DNA of 64,000 bases from Desulfobulbaceae bacterium (GTDB lineage Bacteria > Desulfobacterota > Desulfobulbia > Desulfobulbales > Desulfocapsaceae). Below the pieces are notes generated by a model, which saw only the letters and a program-made list of their open reading frames with translations, was not told the DNA's origin and searched no databases. A program made the translations under genes and the position numbers. The stretch is from assembly GCA_011390165.1 (NCBI GenBank), contig JAABSV010000004.1, positions 1 through 64,000 on the forward strand, written 5' to 3'. Positions 55,328-63,426 of this stretch are shown in pieces (position 1 is the first letter of the stretch; each line of letters opens with the position of its first letter).

Positions 55328-56128
55328 ATGCTCAGCGTAGAGGCCTTTTTCGATCTCTCCTCCTTCCCCCACCGGGAACTGTTCCCCGCCAATGCCAGGG
55401 CCTGGGAGCCGCTCAACGGCCTGCGTGAGTACATGGAGGCCTTCGCCTATCCGGCCTACCCACGGCAACTGCTCCCCGATGCTGTCCCCCTGCCCCGGCC
55501 ACTGATTGTTCACGGCGACGAACTGCTGCCGGCCGGGGGGCTGCGGATCGACTACGGTGACGCCACCAGCGGCAGGCTTCTGGTGTGGCGCGGCGATGAA
55601 CTCCTCGACGGCGCCACGGTGCTGATGGCCGGGGCGGTCTTCTGCGGCGACAAAATCGCCATCGGCCGCGGCGTGCTGGTGGAGAGCGGGGCGATGGTCA
55701 AATCGCCGGCAATCATCGGCGACCAGTGCGAGGTGCGCCAGGGCGCCTATCTCCGCGGCGGCTGTCTGACCGGTCGGCGCTGCGTTCTCGGCCACACCAG
55801 CGAGGTGAAGAACAGCATCTTCCTCGACGACGCCAAGGCTGGCCACTTTGCCTACCTGGGCGACTCAATCCTCGGCAACGCCACCAACCTCGGGGCGGGA
55901 ACCAAGTTCGCCAACCTCCGTTTTCTGCCCGGTAACGTCACCCTCTTCCACGGCGGCGAACGGATCGATACCGGCCGGCGCAAACTGGGGGCAATTCTTG
56001 CCGACGGCTGCCAGACCGGCTGCAACGCGGTGACCAGCCCCGGAACCTTCATGGCCAAAGGGGCAATCCTGATGCCCAACACCACCGCCCGCGGCGGCTA
56101 CCACCCGGCCAGAGCGATACTTCGCTGA
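55328..56128 (+). CDS. Left-handed beta-helix sugar-phosphate acyltransferase-like protein (GlmU C-terminal type)
   Basis: A 266-residue protein. Residues 1-95 have no clear domain. From about 100 it has hexapeptide repeats (VLMAGAVFCGDKIAIG, AIIGDQCEVRQGAYLRGG, GHTSEVKNSIFLDDAKAGHF, GDGCQTG-like turns) of the GlmU C-terminal acetyltransferase type. GlmU-like residues AGHFAYLGDSILGNATNLGA match the acetyl-CoA/glucosamine-1-phosphate region. It could acetylate a sugar phosphate, but the nucleotidyltransferase half is missing. It is alone on its strand, with AGGAG before ATG 55328. Confidence 0.8.
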   Translation: MLSVEAFFDLSSFPHRELFPANARAWEPLNGLREYMEAFAYPAYPRQLLPDAVPLPRPLIVHGDELLPAGGLRIDYGDATSGRLLVWRGDELLDGATVLMAGAVFCGDKIAIGRGVLVESGAMVKSPAIIGDQCEVRQGAYLRGGCLTGRRCVLGHTSEVKNSIFLDDAKAGHFAYLGDSILGNATNLGAGTKFANLRFLPGNVTLFHGGERIDTGRRKLGAILADGCQTGCNAVTSPGTFMAKGAILMPNTTARGGYHPARAILR

Positions 56129-56165
56129 GCCGGCCGCCGCCAGGAGGGCCGGCCGGCACCCTTTT

Positions 56166-56199
56166 CCTGCCTCGTTGCGCCTCCTGCCTCGTTGCGCCT
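56166..56199. repeat. 17-bp perfect tandem duplication
   Basis: cctgcctcgttgcgcct occurs twice in direct contact (56166-56182, 56183-56199), in the short spacer between the convergent beta-helix gene and cobI. Confidence 0.9.
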
Positions 56200-56214
56200 T
56201 GCCGGCATGGGGGG

Positions 56215-56955
56215 CTACAACGCCGCAGGCGGCTTTTTCCTGACGATCAGCGTCGAGAAGTAGTGCAGTTCCCGACCCACCGCCTGGCGGATATCGGGCC
56301 AGATCCGCTGGTCGGCGAGGCTGCAGCGCTCCACCAGAACCGACTGGTCGACCAGGCCCAGTTCCTCCAGCAGCGGCACCAGCCGGTCCATTACCCGGTA
56401 GACCTTCATGCACACCGCCACATCGGCCAGGGCCAGCAGTTCCCGGATCCGGGCATCGGCAAAGGTTGCCGGAATCACCACCAGCCGCTCGTCGCCCAGA
56501 CAGAGGGGGAGACCGGCCACCGCCGCCGAAGCGCCGATCGCCGAGACGCCGGGGACGATCTCAATCCGGCAGGAGGCACCGTAGGCCTGCAGGGTTTCAC
56601 AGACATAGAAGGCGGTGGAGTAGATGGCGGGATCGCCCAGGGTGGGGTAGGCCACATCCTCACCACGGTCGAGGGCGGCGAGGATGGTCGTAGCCGCCTG
56701 GTGCCAGGCCGCCTGCACCTCCGGGTCGGGCGGCCTGCCCCGGTGCACCTGTTTCATCGGGAAACGGTGGCTGAGGATGGTCTTGCCCTCGCTGCGTACC
56801 GCCCCGTGGGCAATGCGCAGGGCCATGCTGCCACCGTCGTCAAAGGCCGAAGGAACAAACCAGACCGGACAGCCGTTGAGGATACGGGCACTTTTCAGGG
56901 TGAGGAGCTCCGGGTCTCCCGGCCCCACCCCGACCACATAGAATGTTCCCTGCAT
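56215..56955 (-). CDS. cbiL: Precorrin-2 / cobalt-factor-II C20-methyltransferase
   Basis: About 246 residues of the SAM-dependent tetrapyrrole methylase family. GVGPGDPELLTLKSARILNG starts the SAM pocket, then YPTLGDPAIYSTAFYVCETL and IEIVPGVSAIGASAAVAGLP. The order and length fit CobI/CbiL, which methylates C20 in corrin ring synthesis; with CbiC, CbiD and CbiA nearby the anaerobic (cobalt-first) enzyme is likely. ATG 56955 follows AGGAAGG. It is controlled by the riboswitch-terminator unit at 57013-57288, while the other cobalamin genes lie on the opposite strand. Confidence 0.92.
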   Translation of the reverse strand: MQGTFYVVGVGPGDPELLTLKSARILNGCPVWFVPSAFDDGGSMALRIAHGAVRSEGKTILSHRFPMKQVHRGRPPDPEVQAAWHQAATTILAALDRGEDVAYPTLGDPAIYSTAFYVCETLQAYGASCRIEIVPGVSAIGASAAVAGLPLCLGDERLVVIPATFADARIRELLALADVAVCMKVYRVMDRLVPLLEELGLVDQSVLVERCSLADQRIWPDIRQAVGRELHYFSTLIVRKKPPAAL

Positions 56956-57012
56956 CAGCCACCTTCCTCTTGCCGCTGCCGCGCGGGCATGCCGCAACCG
57001 GCCCCCGAGCAG

Positions 57013-57048
57013 AAAAAAAACTCCCCGAATCGATCTCGATCCGGGGAG
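57013..57048 (-). terminator. Riboswitch-controlled intrinsic terminator
   Basis: On the minus strand a 13-bp stem with one G.U pair (ctccccggatcga / tcgattcggggag, 3-nt loop) is followed by eight T. It lies between the B12 riboswitch and the cbiL start, so it is the expected expression platform. Confidence 0.9.
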
Positions 57049-57133
57049 TCCCTTGTTCCTCGTCTCTTGGTATGCCTGCCGGCACCACTTTCCGCCGACA
57101 ACCCACTCCTCGGGGTGTCACCGGCACTGTTTC

Positions 57134-57288
57134 AGACAGGTCTTCTGACTTCCGGCTCAACCGTCCTCCACCCCTTCCCGGAAGGCTCTTCGCCACCAGT
57201 GGGCTGCGTGTGGATTCCGTCCCCGGTCACAGCGGCGGGCCCATCCCCGATTTGCACGAGGTTCCCTGTACGGTGCCCAACCGGCACC
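57134..57288 (-). promoter_or_regulatory. Cobalamin riboswitch
   Basis: Read on the minus strand from about 57288, ggtgccggttgggcacc forms the first stem, then come the GGGAAcC..GTGcAAaTC core segments and cccgccgctgtgaccg (57215-57240 region). It ends in ggaagtcagaagacctgtct (57134-57153), a close match to the B12 box. The RNA would bind adenosylcobalamin and favour the downstream terminator. The 5' boundary is approximate and could extend to about 57310. Confidence 0.92.
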
Positions 57289-57310
57289 TCTGAAACGACC
57301 CCCATGTAAC

Positions 57311-57524
57311 CGGGGCAGGTGGAGAAAGTCAACCGTTTTTTCCCCTCCCCCCCACCCGGCCACGCCATCACCCTACAATCCCCTTTCCATTCCCGCCCCT
57401 GGCGGGTAGTATCGCCGCTGCGTGCTGGCTGATGCGGCCATACGAGGAACTGCCTGCCGGCGACTTTTCGTATCGCCGCACGCGATGGCTGATACCCTTT
57501 TTGCAAAGCCCCCCGACACACGGC
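57311..57524. other. Spacer between the divergent cobalamin units
   Basis: No gene recognised. The element gtatcgccgc ... tggctgat occurs twice, near 57410-57438 and 57470-57495, and could be a regulatory direct repeat for the plus-strand operon. No B12 box is seen in the plus direction. Confidence 0.45.
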
Positions 57525-57526
57525 AT

Positions 57527-57552
57527 GAGTGACGATTTTGAGTGACGATTTT
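57527..57552. repeat. 13-bp tandem duplication over a start codon
   Basis: gagtgacgatttt occurs twice in contact (57527-57539, 57540-57552). The ATG at 57525-57527 reads into the first copy and meets TGA at 57543-57545. With one copy removed the same ATG would read straight into the permease gene. Confidence 0.9.
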
Positions 57553-58494
57553 ATTTCCCAGATCTGGAGCGGGCTCGTTCTGCCGGTGGCCAGAATCGGC
57601 CTCTTTCTCGCCATTGGTCTCTTTCTCGCCAGTTTCATCGAGAACCTCAACTGGACCCATCGTCTCGCCCTGCTGGCCCGGCCGTTGATTCGCCTCGGCC
57701 ACCTGTCGCCGGTGACCGGGGCCAGTTTCTCGCTCGCCTTCCTCTCCGGGGTAACCGCCAACACCATGCTCGCCGAGGCCTATGACCAGGGCCGGCTGAG
57801 CCGGCGTGAACTGTTCATCGCCAACCTGTTCAACTCCCTGCCACGCTTCTTTCTCCATCTGCCCACCGTCTTCTTCCTCACCGTGCCGCTCATCCGCTTT
57901 GGCGGTCTCTACTATGTCGGGCTCACCTTTCTCGCCGCCCTCCTGCAGACGACCCTGGTTGTCGCCGCCGGCCGTCTTCTCCTGCCGGCCGCCACCGGCC
58001 AGGCCAGCCCCCCGGCCCCTGCCGAGCGTGTTGGCTGGCGACAGGCCGCCGGCCGGAGTCTTTCCCGCCTGCGCAGTAGAGGCATACGGGTGCTGAAATT
58101 CATGCTGCCGGTCTATATCCTCTTTTTTCTTTTCAACAGGTATGGTCTATTTGCTCAGTTAGAGGAGTTTCTCGCCACCCGCGCCTGGTTTCTGGCCTGG
58201 CTTAACCCGCAGAGCCTCGGCATCGTCGTCCTCCACGTCACCGCCGAGTTCTCCGCCGGCCTGGCCGCAGCCGGGGCCCTGCTGGCCGACGGCAGCCTGA
58301 CCGCCCGCGAGGTGGTCCTGGCGCTCTTGGTCGGCAATATCCTCGCCACCCCGATCCGGGCGATCCGCCACCAGCTGCCCTACTATACCGGCATCTACCA
58401 GCCCGGGCTGGCGGTCAAACTGGTGTTGGTCAGCCAGCTCTGCCGGGCCGGCTGTGTGGTGCTGGTCACCCTGGCATTTTCTCTTCTCACCTGA
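57529..58494 (+). CDS. Nucleoside-recognition (Gate) domain membrane protein of a cobalamin operon
   Basis: About 321 residues, mostly membrane: roughly eight hydrophobic segments (LPVARIGLFLAIGLFLASFI, GGLYYVGLTFLAALLQTTLV, LKFMLPVYILFFLFNRYGLF, VLVTLAFSLLT) and two Gate-type repeats. Such proteins lie in cobalamin and metal operons of deltaproteobacteria; transport of a corrinoid, cobalt or precursor is inferred only. The present frame begins with GTG 57529 or TTG 57538; an ATG at 57525 is out of frame because of a 13-bp duplication. It is first in the plus-strand cbi operon, 32 nt before btuC. Confidence 0.8.
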   Translation: MTILSDDFISQIWSGLVLPVARIGLFLAIGLFLASFIENLNWTHRLALLARPLIRLGHLSPVTGASFSLAFLSGVTANTMLAEAYDQGRLSRRELFIANLFNSLPRFFLHLPTVFFLTVPLIRFGGLYYVGLTFLAALLQTTLVVAAGRLLLPAATGQASPPAPAERVGWRQAAGRSLSRLRSRGIRVLKFMLPVYILFFLFNRYGLFAQLEEFLATRAWFLAWLNPQSLGIVVLHVTAEFSAGLAAAGALLADGSLTAREVVLALLVGNILATPIRAIRHQLPYYTGIYQPGLAVKLVLVSQLCRAGCVVLVTLAFSLLT

Positions 58495-58526
58495 ACTGAA
58501 AAGCGGCAAACGAACCGGAAAGGCTC

Positions 58527-59567
58527 ATGCAACAAGGTCCCGACAAACGATTTCTCCTCCTCACTGCCTCCCTCCTGGCCGCCCTCCTCCTCGGTATCAT
58601 TGTGGCCACCGGCATGGGCTACATGGCGATCGGCGCCGGCGACATCCTGAAAATAATCGCCAGCAGGCTCGGCGGCGGCGAAGCCCTGCTGACCGATCTG
58701 GAGCCGACCATCCCGTATGTGGTTCTCGAGGTCCGCCTGCCGCGGATTCTCACCGCCGCCCTGGTTGGGGCCGGACTGGCGATGAGCGGGGTGGTCTATC
58801 AGGGGATCCTGCTCAACCCCCTTGCCGACCCCTACACCCTGGGAATCTCCAGCGGCGCCGCCTTCGGGGCCTCGTTGGCCCTCTTTGCCAACATGACCCT
58901 GTTCGGCCACTTTTCCACCCCGCTCTTCGCCTTCGTCGGGGCAATCCTCACCCTCTTGGTGGTGATGCGCCTTTCCACCTTCAACGGCCAGATCTCCGCC
59001 CAGACCCTCATCCTCTCCGGGGTGATCGTCGGTGCCATCCTCTCGGCCGGAATCAGTTTTTTGAAATATCTTGCCGACGAGCAGGTGGCGATCATCATCT
59101 TCTGGCTGATGGGCAGCTTTGCCGCCAGCACCTGGCAGGGGACCGGCCTGGTGGCGGCCGCCCTCCTTGTCGGCCTCCTGGTCTCGCTTTTTTTCAGCCG
59201 CGACCTGAACATCATGAGCCTTGGTCGCCGCTCCTCCGATGCCCTGGGGGTGGAGACCGCCCGGGTCCGGGTGCTCCTCCTGCTCACCGCCTCCCTGGTC
59301 ACCGCGGTCTGCGTGGCGGTGACCGGCATAATCGGTTTCATCGGCCTCATCGTCCCCCATCTGATGCGCTATCTGGTCGGGCCGGACAACCGCCGCCTGC
59401 TGCCGGTCTCCACCCTTGCCGGGGCTCTGCTCCTCCTCCTCGCCGACACCCTCACCCGGGCGGTGCTGCCGGTTGAAGTGCCCATCGGCGTCCTCACCGC
59501 ACTGATCGGCGGACCATTTTTCTGTCTTATTTTCCGCCAGAAACAAAAGGCACGCAGCTATGAGTGA
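58527..59567 (+). CDS. btuC: FecCD/BtuC-type ABC transporter permease
   Basis: A 346-residue inner-membrane permease with about ten helices. LPRILTAALVGAGLAMSGVV and LADPYTLGISSGAAFGASLA are the FecCD family motifs, with VAVTGIIGFIGLIVPHLMRY and PVEVPIGVLTALIGGPFFC near the C-terminus. It forms the channel for a corrinoid or iron chelate. Being inside a cobalamin operon makes vitamin B12 the likely cargo. The end overlaps the ATPase gene by 8 nt. Confidence 0.92.
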   Translation: MQQGPDKRFLLLTASLLAALLLGIIVATGMGYMAIGAGDILKIIASRLGGGEALLTDLEPTIPYVVLEVRLPRILTAALVGAGLAMSGVVYQGILLNPLADPYTLGISSGAAFGASLALFANMTLFGHFSTPLFAFVGAILTLLVVMRLSTFNGQISAQTLILSGVIVGAILSAGISFLKYLADEQVAIIIFWLMGSFAASTWQGTGLVAAALLVGLLVSLFFSRDLNIMSLGRRSSDALGVETARVRVLLLLTASLVTAVCVAVTGIIGFIGLIVPHLMRYLVGPDNRRLLPVSTLAGALLLLLADTLTRAVLPVEVPIGVLTALIGGPFFCLIFRQKQKARSYE

Positions 59568-60408
59568 ACAAGAGCTGTTCGCCATCGACCAGCTCTCGTT
59601 CGCCTATGGGCTACGGCCGGTCCTGGACAATATCAGCCTCACCATCACCCCGGGGCGCTTCTACGGCATCGTCGGCCCCAACGGGTGCGGCAAGACCACC
59701 TTCCTCGATCTGCTGAGCGGTGGCCGCCGCCCGGCCGGTGGCACCATCCGTTTTCTCGGCAGACCACTGCCTGCCTACCCGAAACGCCAGCTGGCCCGGC
59801 AGCTGGCCCTGGTCCCCCAGGAGTTTGACACCGGTTTCGGCTTCACCGTCGAAGAGATCGTCCTCATGGGACGCCACCCCCATATCGACCGTTTCGCTTC
59901 CCCTGGCCCCGAGGATTGGCGGCAGGTCGACCTCGCTCTGGAACGCATCGGCATCGGCGACCTCCGCCACCGCCTGACCGGCACCCTCTCCGGCGGCCAG
60001 AAGCAGCGGGCCGTGGTGGCCCGGGCCCTGGCCCAGAACACCCCGGTTCTCCTTCTTGATGAGGCGACCGCAAGTCTCGACATCCAGTATACCCTGCAGA
60101 TTTTCAACCTCGCCCGCCTTCTGGTCGAGGATGAGGGACGGACAGTGGTGGCGGTGGTCCACGATCTCAACCTGGCGGCAGCCTACTGCGACCAGCTGTT
60201 CTTCCTCCGCGACGGGGAGATCCACCGTTCGGGTGCTGTTGCCGCAACAATGACCGCCGAGACCATTGCCGAGGTGTTCGGGGTCACCTGCCAGGTGGGC
60301 TGGAACGACTTCAGCCAGGCCCGCCAGCTCAGCTACCGCTATCGCTCTCACGGTGGTATAACTGCCGCACCGTCGCCCGCCGGCCTGGGAGGAAGCGATG
60401 GAGCCTGA
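59560..60408 (+). CDS. btuD: ABC transporter ATPase, BtuD/FecE type
   Basis: A 282-residue ATPase. Walker A GPNGCGKTTFLDLLSG, Q-loop LVPQEF, signature LSGGQKQRAVVARALAQ, Walker B VLLLDEATASLD and H-loop VVHDLNLAAAY are all intact. It powers uptake with the permease encoded just upstream. The C-terminal 30 residues are extra (SQARQLSYRYRSH and beyond). The start ATG 59560 overlaps the end of btuC, and its 3' end overlaps btuF by 11 nt, which points to a tight operon. Confidence 0.95.
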   Translation: MSEQELFAIDQLSFAYGLRPVLDNISLTITPGRFYGIVGPNGCGKTTFLDLLSGGRRPAGGTIRFLGRPLPAYPKRQLARQLALVPQEFDTGFGFTVEEIVLMGRHPHIDRFASPGPEDWRQVDLALERIGIGDLRHRLTGTLSGGQKQRAVVARALAQNTPVLLLDEATASLDIQYTLQIFNLARLLVEDEGRTVVAVVHDLNLAAAYCDQLFFLRDGEIHRSGAVAATMTAETIAEVFGVTCQVGWNDFSQARQLSYRYRSHGGITAAPSPAGLGGSDGA

Positions 60409-61321
60409 CTGGCGCCGGCTTCTGCCACTCTTTCTCATCCTCTTTCTGTCCTCTCCCGCAGCGGCCGTGGAGAAGCCGGCAAGCGATGAGCTCATTTTTT
60501 CACAGCCCTTTCAGCGGGTCATCTCCCTCTATCCCGGGCACACCGAAAATATCTGCAGCCTGGGCGGCCGGGATCAGTTGGTGGCCATTGCCAGTTCCGA
60601 CGACTACCCCCCGGAAATCCTCGCCATGCCGCGCCTCTCCCACCGCGACGATCCGGAAAAGTTCCTCGCCCTGCGCCCCGATCTGGTCCTCATCCGGCCG
60701 ATGATCGGGCGGGCAGTGCCGCAGCTGGTGGACAAACTCCGCCAGGCCGGTATCAGGGTGATCTCCCTGCAGCCGAAAGGGGTTGAAGAGCTGTTCGACT
60801 ACTGGCGCACCCTTGGCCGCCTCCTCGGTCGGCAGCAGCAGGCCGAGGCGATGGTCGAGCAGTTCGCCAGCCGCCTGAAGGCGGTGCAGGCGCGCTTGCA
60901 GCTGACCCCGCCGGATGCCCGGCCGCGCGTCTATTTCCAGTCCATCCACCAGAAGATGAAGACCTTCTCTCCCCACTCCATCGCCATCTTTGTCCTCGAA
61001 CAGGCCGGCGGGGTCAACGCCGCTGCCGACGCGCTCACCGTCCGCGAAACCAATATCGCCGAATATGGCAAGGAACGCCTGCTCAGCCAGGGGGAGAGGA
61101 TCGATATCTTTCTCGCTCAGCAGGGGCGGATGAACCCGGTCAGCCACCAGCAGATCAGCGAGGAGCCCGGTTTTCAGGGGGTTCGGGCCGTCCGCGAGGG
61201 GCGGATCCACCTCATCGCCGAGCCGCTCGTCTCCCGGCCGACCCTGCGCATCCTCGACGGCATCGAGCAGCTGAACGCCCTCCTCCACCCCCTCGGCAAA
61301 GACCACGGAGAGCCAAAATGA
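60398..61321 (+). CDS. btuF: Periplasmic cobalamin-binding protein (BtuF-like)
   Basis: A 307-residue protein with an N-terminal signal sequence (LLPLFLILFLSSPAAAVEKP) and the type III solute-binding fold. FQRVISLYPGHTENICSLG and LALRPDLVLIRPMIGRAV are typical of BtuF/FhuD proteins, with DIFLAQQGRMNP and GVRAVREGRIHLIAEPLVS in the second lobe. It delivers ligand to BtuCD. Cobalamin or a precursor is inferred from the operon. It overlaps cbiA by 4 nt (ATGA). Confidence 0.9.
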   Translation: MEPDWRRLLPLFLILFLSSPAAAVEKPASDELIFSQPFQRVISLYPGHTENICSLGGRDQLVAIASSDDYPPEILAMPRLSHRDDPEKFLALRPDLVLIRPMIGRAVPQLVDKLRQAGIRVISLQPKGVEELFDYWRTLGRLLGRQQQAEAMVEQFASRLKAVQARLQLTPPDARPRVYFQSIHQKMKTFSPHSIAIFVLEQAGGVNAAADALTVRETNIAEYGKERLLSQGERIDIFLAQQGRMNPVSHQQISEEPGFQGVRAVREGRIHLIAEPLVSRPTLRILDGIEQLNALLHPLGKDHGEPK

Positions 61322-62691
61322 ACACCGCCGCCTGCATCCTCGCCGGCACTGCCAGCAACTCCGGCAAGACCACCGTGACTCTCGGCCTCCTGGCCGCTGT
61401 CGGCGAACTTGGCCTTGCCGTGCAGCCCTTCAAGTGTGGTCCGGACTTCATAGACCCTGGCCTCCACCAACTGGTCACCGGCACCGTCTCCCGCAACCTC
61501 GACCCGTGGATGTGTGGCCACCAGTGGACCAAGAGCTCCTTTGCCCGTCAGGCCCGGGGGGCGGAGTTCTCCCTGGTTGAGGGGGTGATGGGGATGTTTG
61601 ACGGCGGCCCCTCGTCCAGTGCCGCCCTGGCCCGCCTCCTTAATCTGCCGGTCATCCTGGTCCTCGATGTCGCCTCGATGGCCGAATCGGCGGCGGCAGT
61701 GGTCAAGGGTTTTGAGAGCATCGATCCGGCCGTGGCGCCACGGGCGGTACTGCTCAACCGGGTTGCCAGCCGCCGCCATCTCGAGATGGTCGAAACGGCA
61801 ATCGCCAGGCACTGTCGTGCCGAGGTGATCGGCCATCTGCCACGTACAGCCCAGTTCGCCATCCCCAGTCGCCATCTCGGCCTGCTCACCGGCGACGAGA
61901 ACCCCATCAGCCGCGAGGCTCTGAAGCGGCTCAGCCAAACGGTGCGCGAACATGTCGACTTAAGGAGGCTGCTGGAGATCTGCCGCCTGCCCCTGCCTGA
62001 ACCGGCCGGGCCGGGCGAACCGCTGCCGGTGGCCGCCCACGCCACCCCCTGCCGAATCGGCGTGGCCCGGGACAAGGCCTTCTGTTTCTACTACCAGGAC
62101 AATTTCGATCTCCTCGAGGCGGCCGGCGCAGAGTTGGTCTTCTTCAGCCCGCTCAGTGACCAGGAGTTGCCCGAGGGCATCTCCGGCCTCTACCTGGGCG
62201 GCGGCTACCCGGAACTCCATGCCCGCCAGTTGAGCGCCAACGAGCCGATGCGCCAGGCCATCCACCGCTGGATTGAGGCCGACCGGCCGCTCTACGCCGA
62301 ATGTGGCGGCTTCATGTACCTCTGCCGGGGCATCGAGGTGGAGGGGAACACCTACCCGATGGTCGGGGTCTTCCCGACCAGCGCCAGGATGGCCGGGCGG
62401 CGGGCGGCGCTTGGCTACCGGGCGGTGACCACCCGCAGCACCAGCTGCTTCGGCCCGCCTGGGACCGAGTTGCGCGGCCACGAGTTCCACTACTCGACCA
62501 TTGCCGAGATGCCGGCATCCATTGAACGCCTCTTCGCCCTTGCCGACGGCCGGCTGGAGGGGTACCGTTATCGACAGGCCCTGGGCGGCTACCTCCATCT
62601 CCATTTCGGCTTCAGCCCGGACGTGGCAGGGGCCTTCATCGGCGCCTGTCGAGCCTCTGCCCCGACAGCGATGCCTGCCGACGGCAGCTGA
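61318..62691 (+). CDS. cbiA: Cobyrinate a,c-diamide synthase
   Basis: A 457-residue CbiA/CobB. The N-terminal ATP-binding domain has GTASNSGKTTVTLGLLAAVG, PFKCGPDFIDPGLH and EGVMGMFDG. The C-terminal glutamine amidotransferase domain has GLYLGGGYPELHARQL, the Cys of LYAECGGFMYLCRG and HFGFSPDVAGAF, the closing His region. It amidates the a and c side chains of cobyrinate with glutamine and ATP. It starts in the ATGA overlap with btuF. Confidence 0.96.
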   Translation: MNTAACILAGTASNSGKTTVTLGLLAAVGELGLAVQPFKCGPDFIDPGLHQLVTGTVSRNLDPWMCGHQWTKSSFARQARGAEFSLVEGVMGMFDGGPSSSAALARLLNLPVILVLDVASMAESAAAVVKGFESIDPAVAPRAVLLNRVASRRHLEMVETAIARHCRAEVIGHLPRTAQFAIPSRHLGLLTGDENPISREALKRLSQTVREHVDLRRLLEICRLPLPEPAGPGEPLPVAAHATPCRIGVARDKAFCFYYQDNFDLLEAAGAELVFFSPLSDQELPEGISGLYLGGGYPELHARQLSANEPMRQAIHRWIEADRPLYAECGGFMYLCRGIEVEGNTYPMVGVFPTSARMAGRRAALGYRAVTTRSTSCFGPPGTELRGHEFHYSTIAEMPASIERLFALADGRLEGYRYRQALGGYLHLHFGFSPDVAGAFIGACRASAPTAMPADGS

Positions 62692-62776
62692 TTTCGCGCC
62701 AATCAAGGCAAACGAAGTTCGAACCGCAGCCACCACGGTGGCCATAAAAGATACCGAAAACTTTCAGGGAACAGCG

Positions 62777-63424
62777 ATGGACAACATGGAGCAGGTACAA
62801 CTGCGGGAGATTGCCCCCGCCGACATCGAAGCGGCGAGCTTTACAATAATCGCTGACGAACTTGGCCCCTGCCAGCTTCCCCCGGCCGGCTTTGCCGTGC
62901 TGCAACGGGTGATCCATGCCACCGGCGACTTCTCCTTTGCCGACACCATCCGCTTCTCCCCCGGGGCGATCGACGCTGCCTTGGCGGCGATCCGGGACGG
63001 CCGGGACATCCTCACCGATGTCACCATGGTCGCCGCCGGAATCAACAAGAGCCTGCTTGCCGGCTGGGGGGGAAGCGTCCATTGCCGGCTTGGCGATCCA
63101 GCGGTGGCCGAACTGGCCCGCAGCACCGGCCGCACCCGCAGCGAGGTGGCCATCGAAGAGGGGCTGGCGGCCGGCGGGGTGGGGATTCTTGCCATCGGCA
63201 ACGCCCCCACCGCCCTTGTCCGTGCCATCCGCCTGCTGGCCGCAAGTGACCCGGCCAACGCGCCTGTGGTGATCGGCGTACCGGTGGGTTTTGTCAATGC
63301 CGCCGAATCAAAGATGCTGCTCCACCACTCCCCCCTGCAACACATCACCAGCCTCGGCCGCAAGGGCGGCAGCCCGGTGGCGGCGGCAATGGTGAACGCC
63401 CTGCTCCGGCTGGCGGCAGCCTGA
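62777..63424 (+). CDS. cbiC: Cobalt-precorrin-8 methylmutase
   Basis: About 215 residues of the CbiC/CobH family, which moves a methyl group from C11 to C12 of the corrin ring. VIHATGDFSFADTIRFSPGA holds the catalytic His, with DILTDVTMVAAGINKSLLAG, RSEVAIEEGLAAGGVGILAI, and GVPVGFVNAAESKMLL near the C-terminus. The start is ATG 62777 behind AGGGA; upstream open frame is not family-like. It lies 85 nt after cbiA and 2 nt before cbiD. Confidence 0.95.
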   Translation: MDNMEQVQLREIAPADIEAASFTIIADELGPCQLPPAGFAVLQRVIHATGDFSFADTIRFSPGAIDAALAAIRDGRDILTDVTMVAAGINKSLLAGWGGSVHCRLGDPAVAELARSTGRTRSEVAIEEGLAAGGVGILAIGNAPTALVRAIRLLAASDPANAPVVIGVPVGFVNAAESKMLLHHSPLQHITSLGRKGGSPVAAAMVNALLRLAAA

Positions 63425-63426
63425 GC

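Noticed and set aside
57408-57500. Second cobalamin riboswitch for the plus-strand operon
   Set aside because: Neither the B12 box nor the conserved core was found in this orientation; only short direct repeats are visible.
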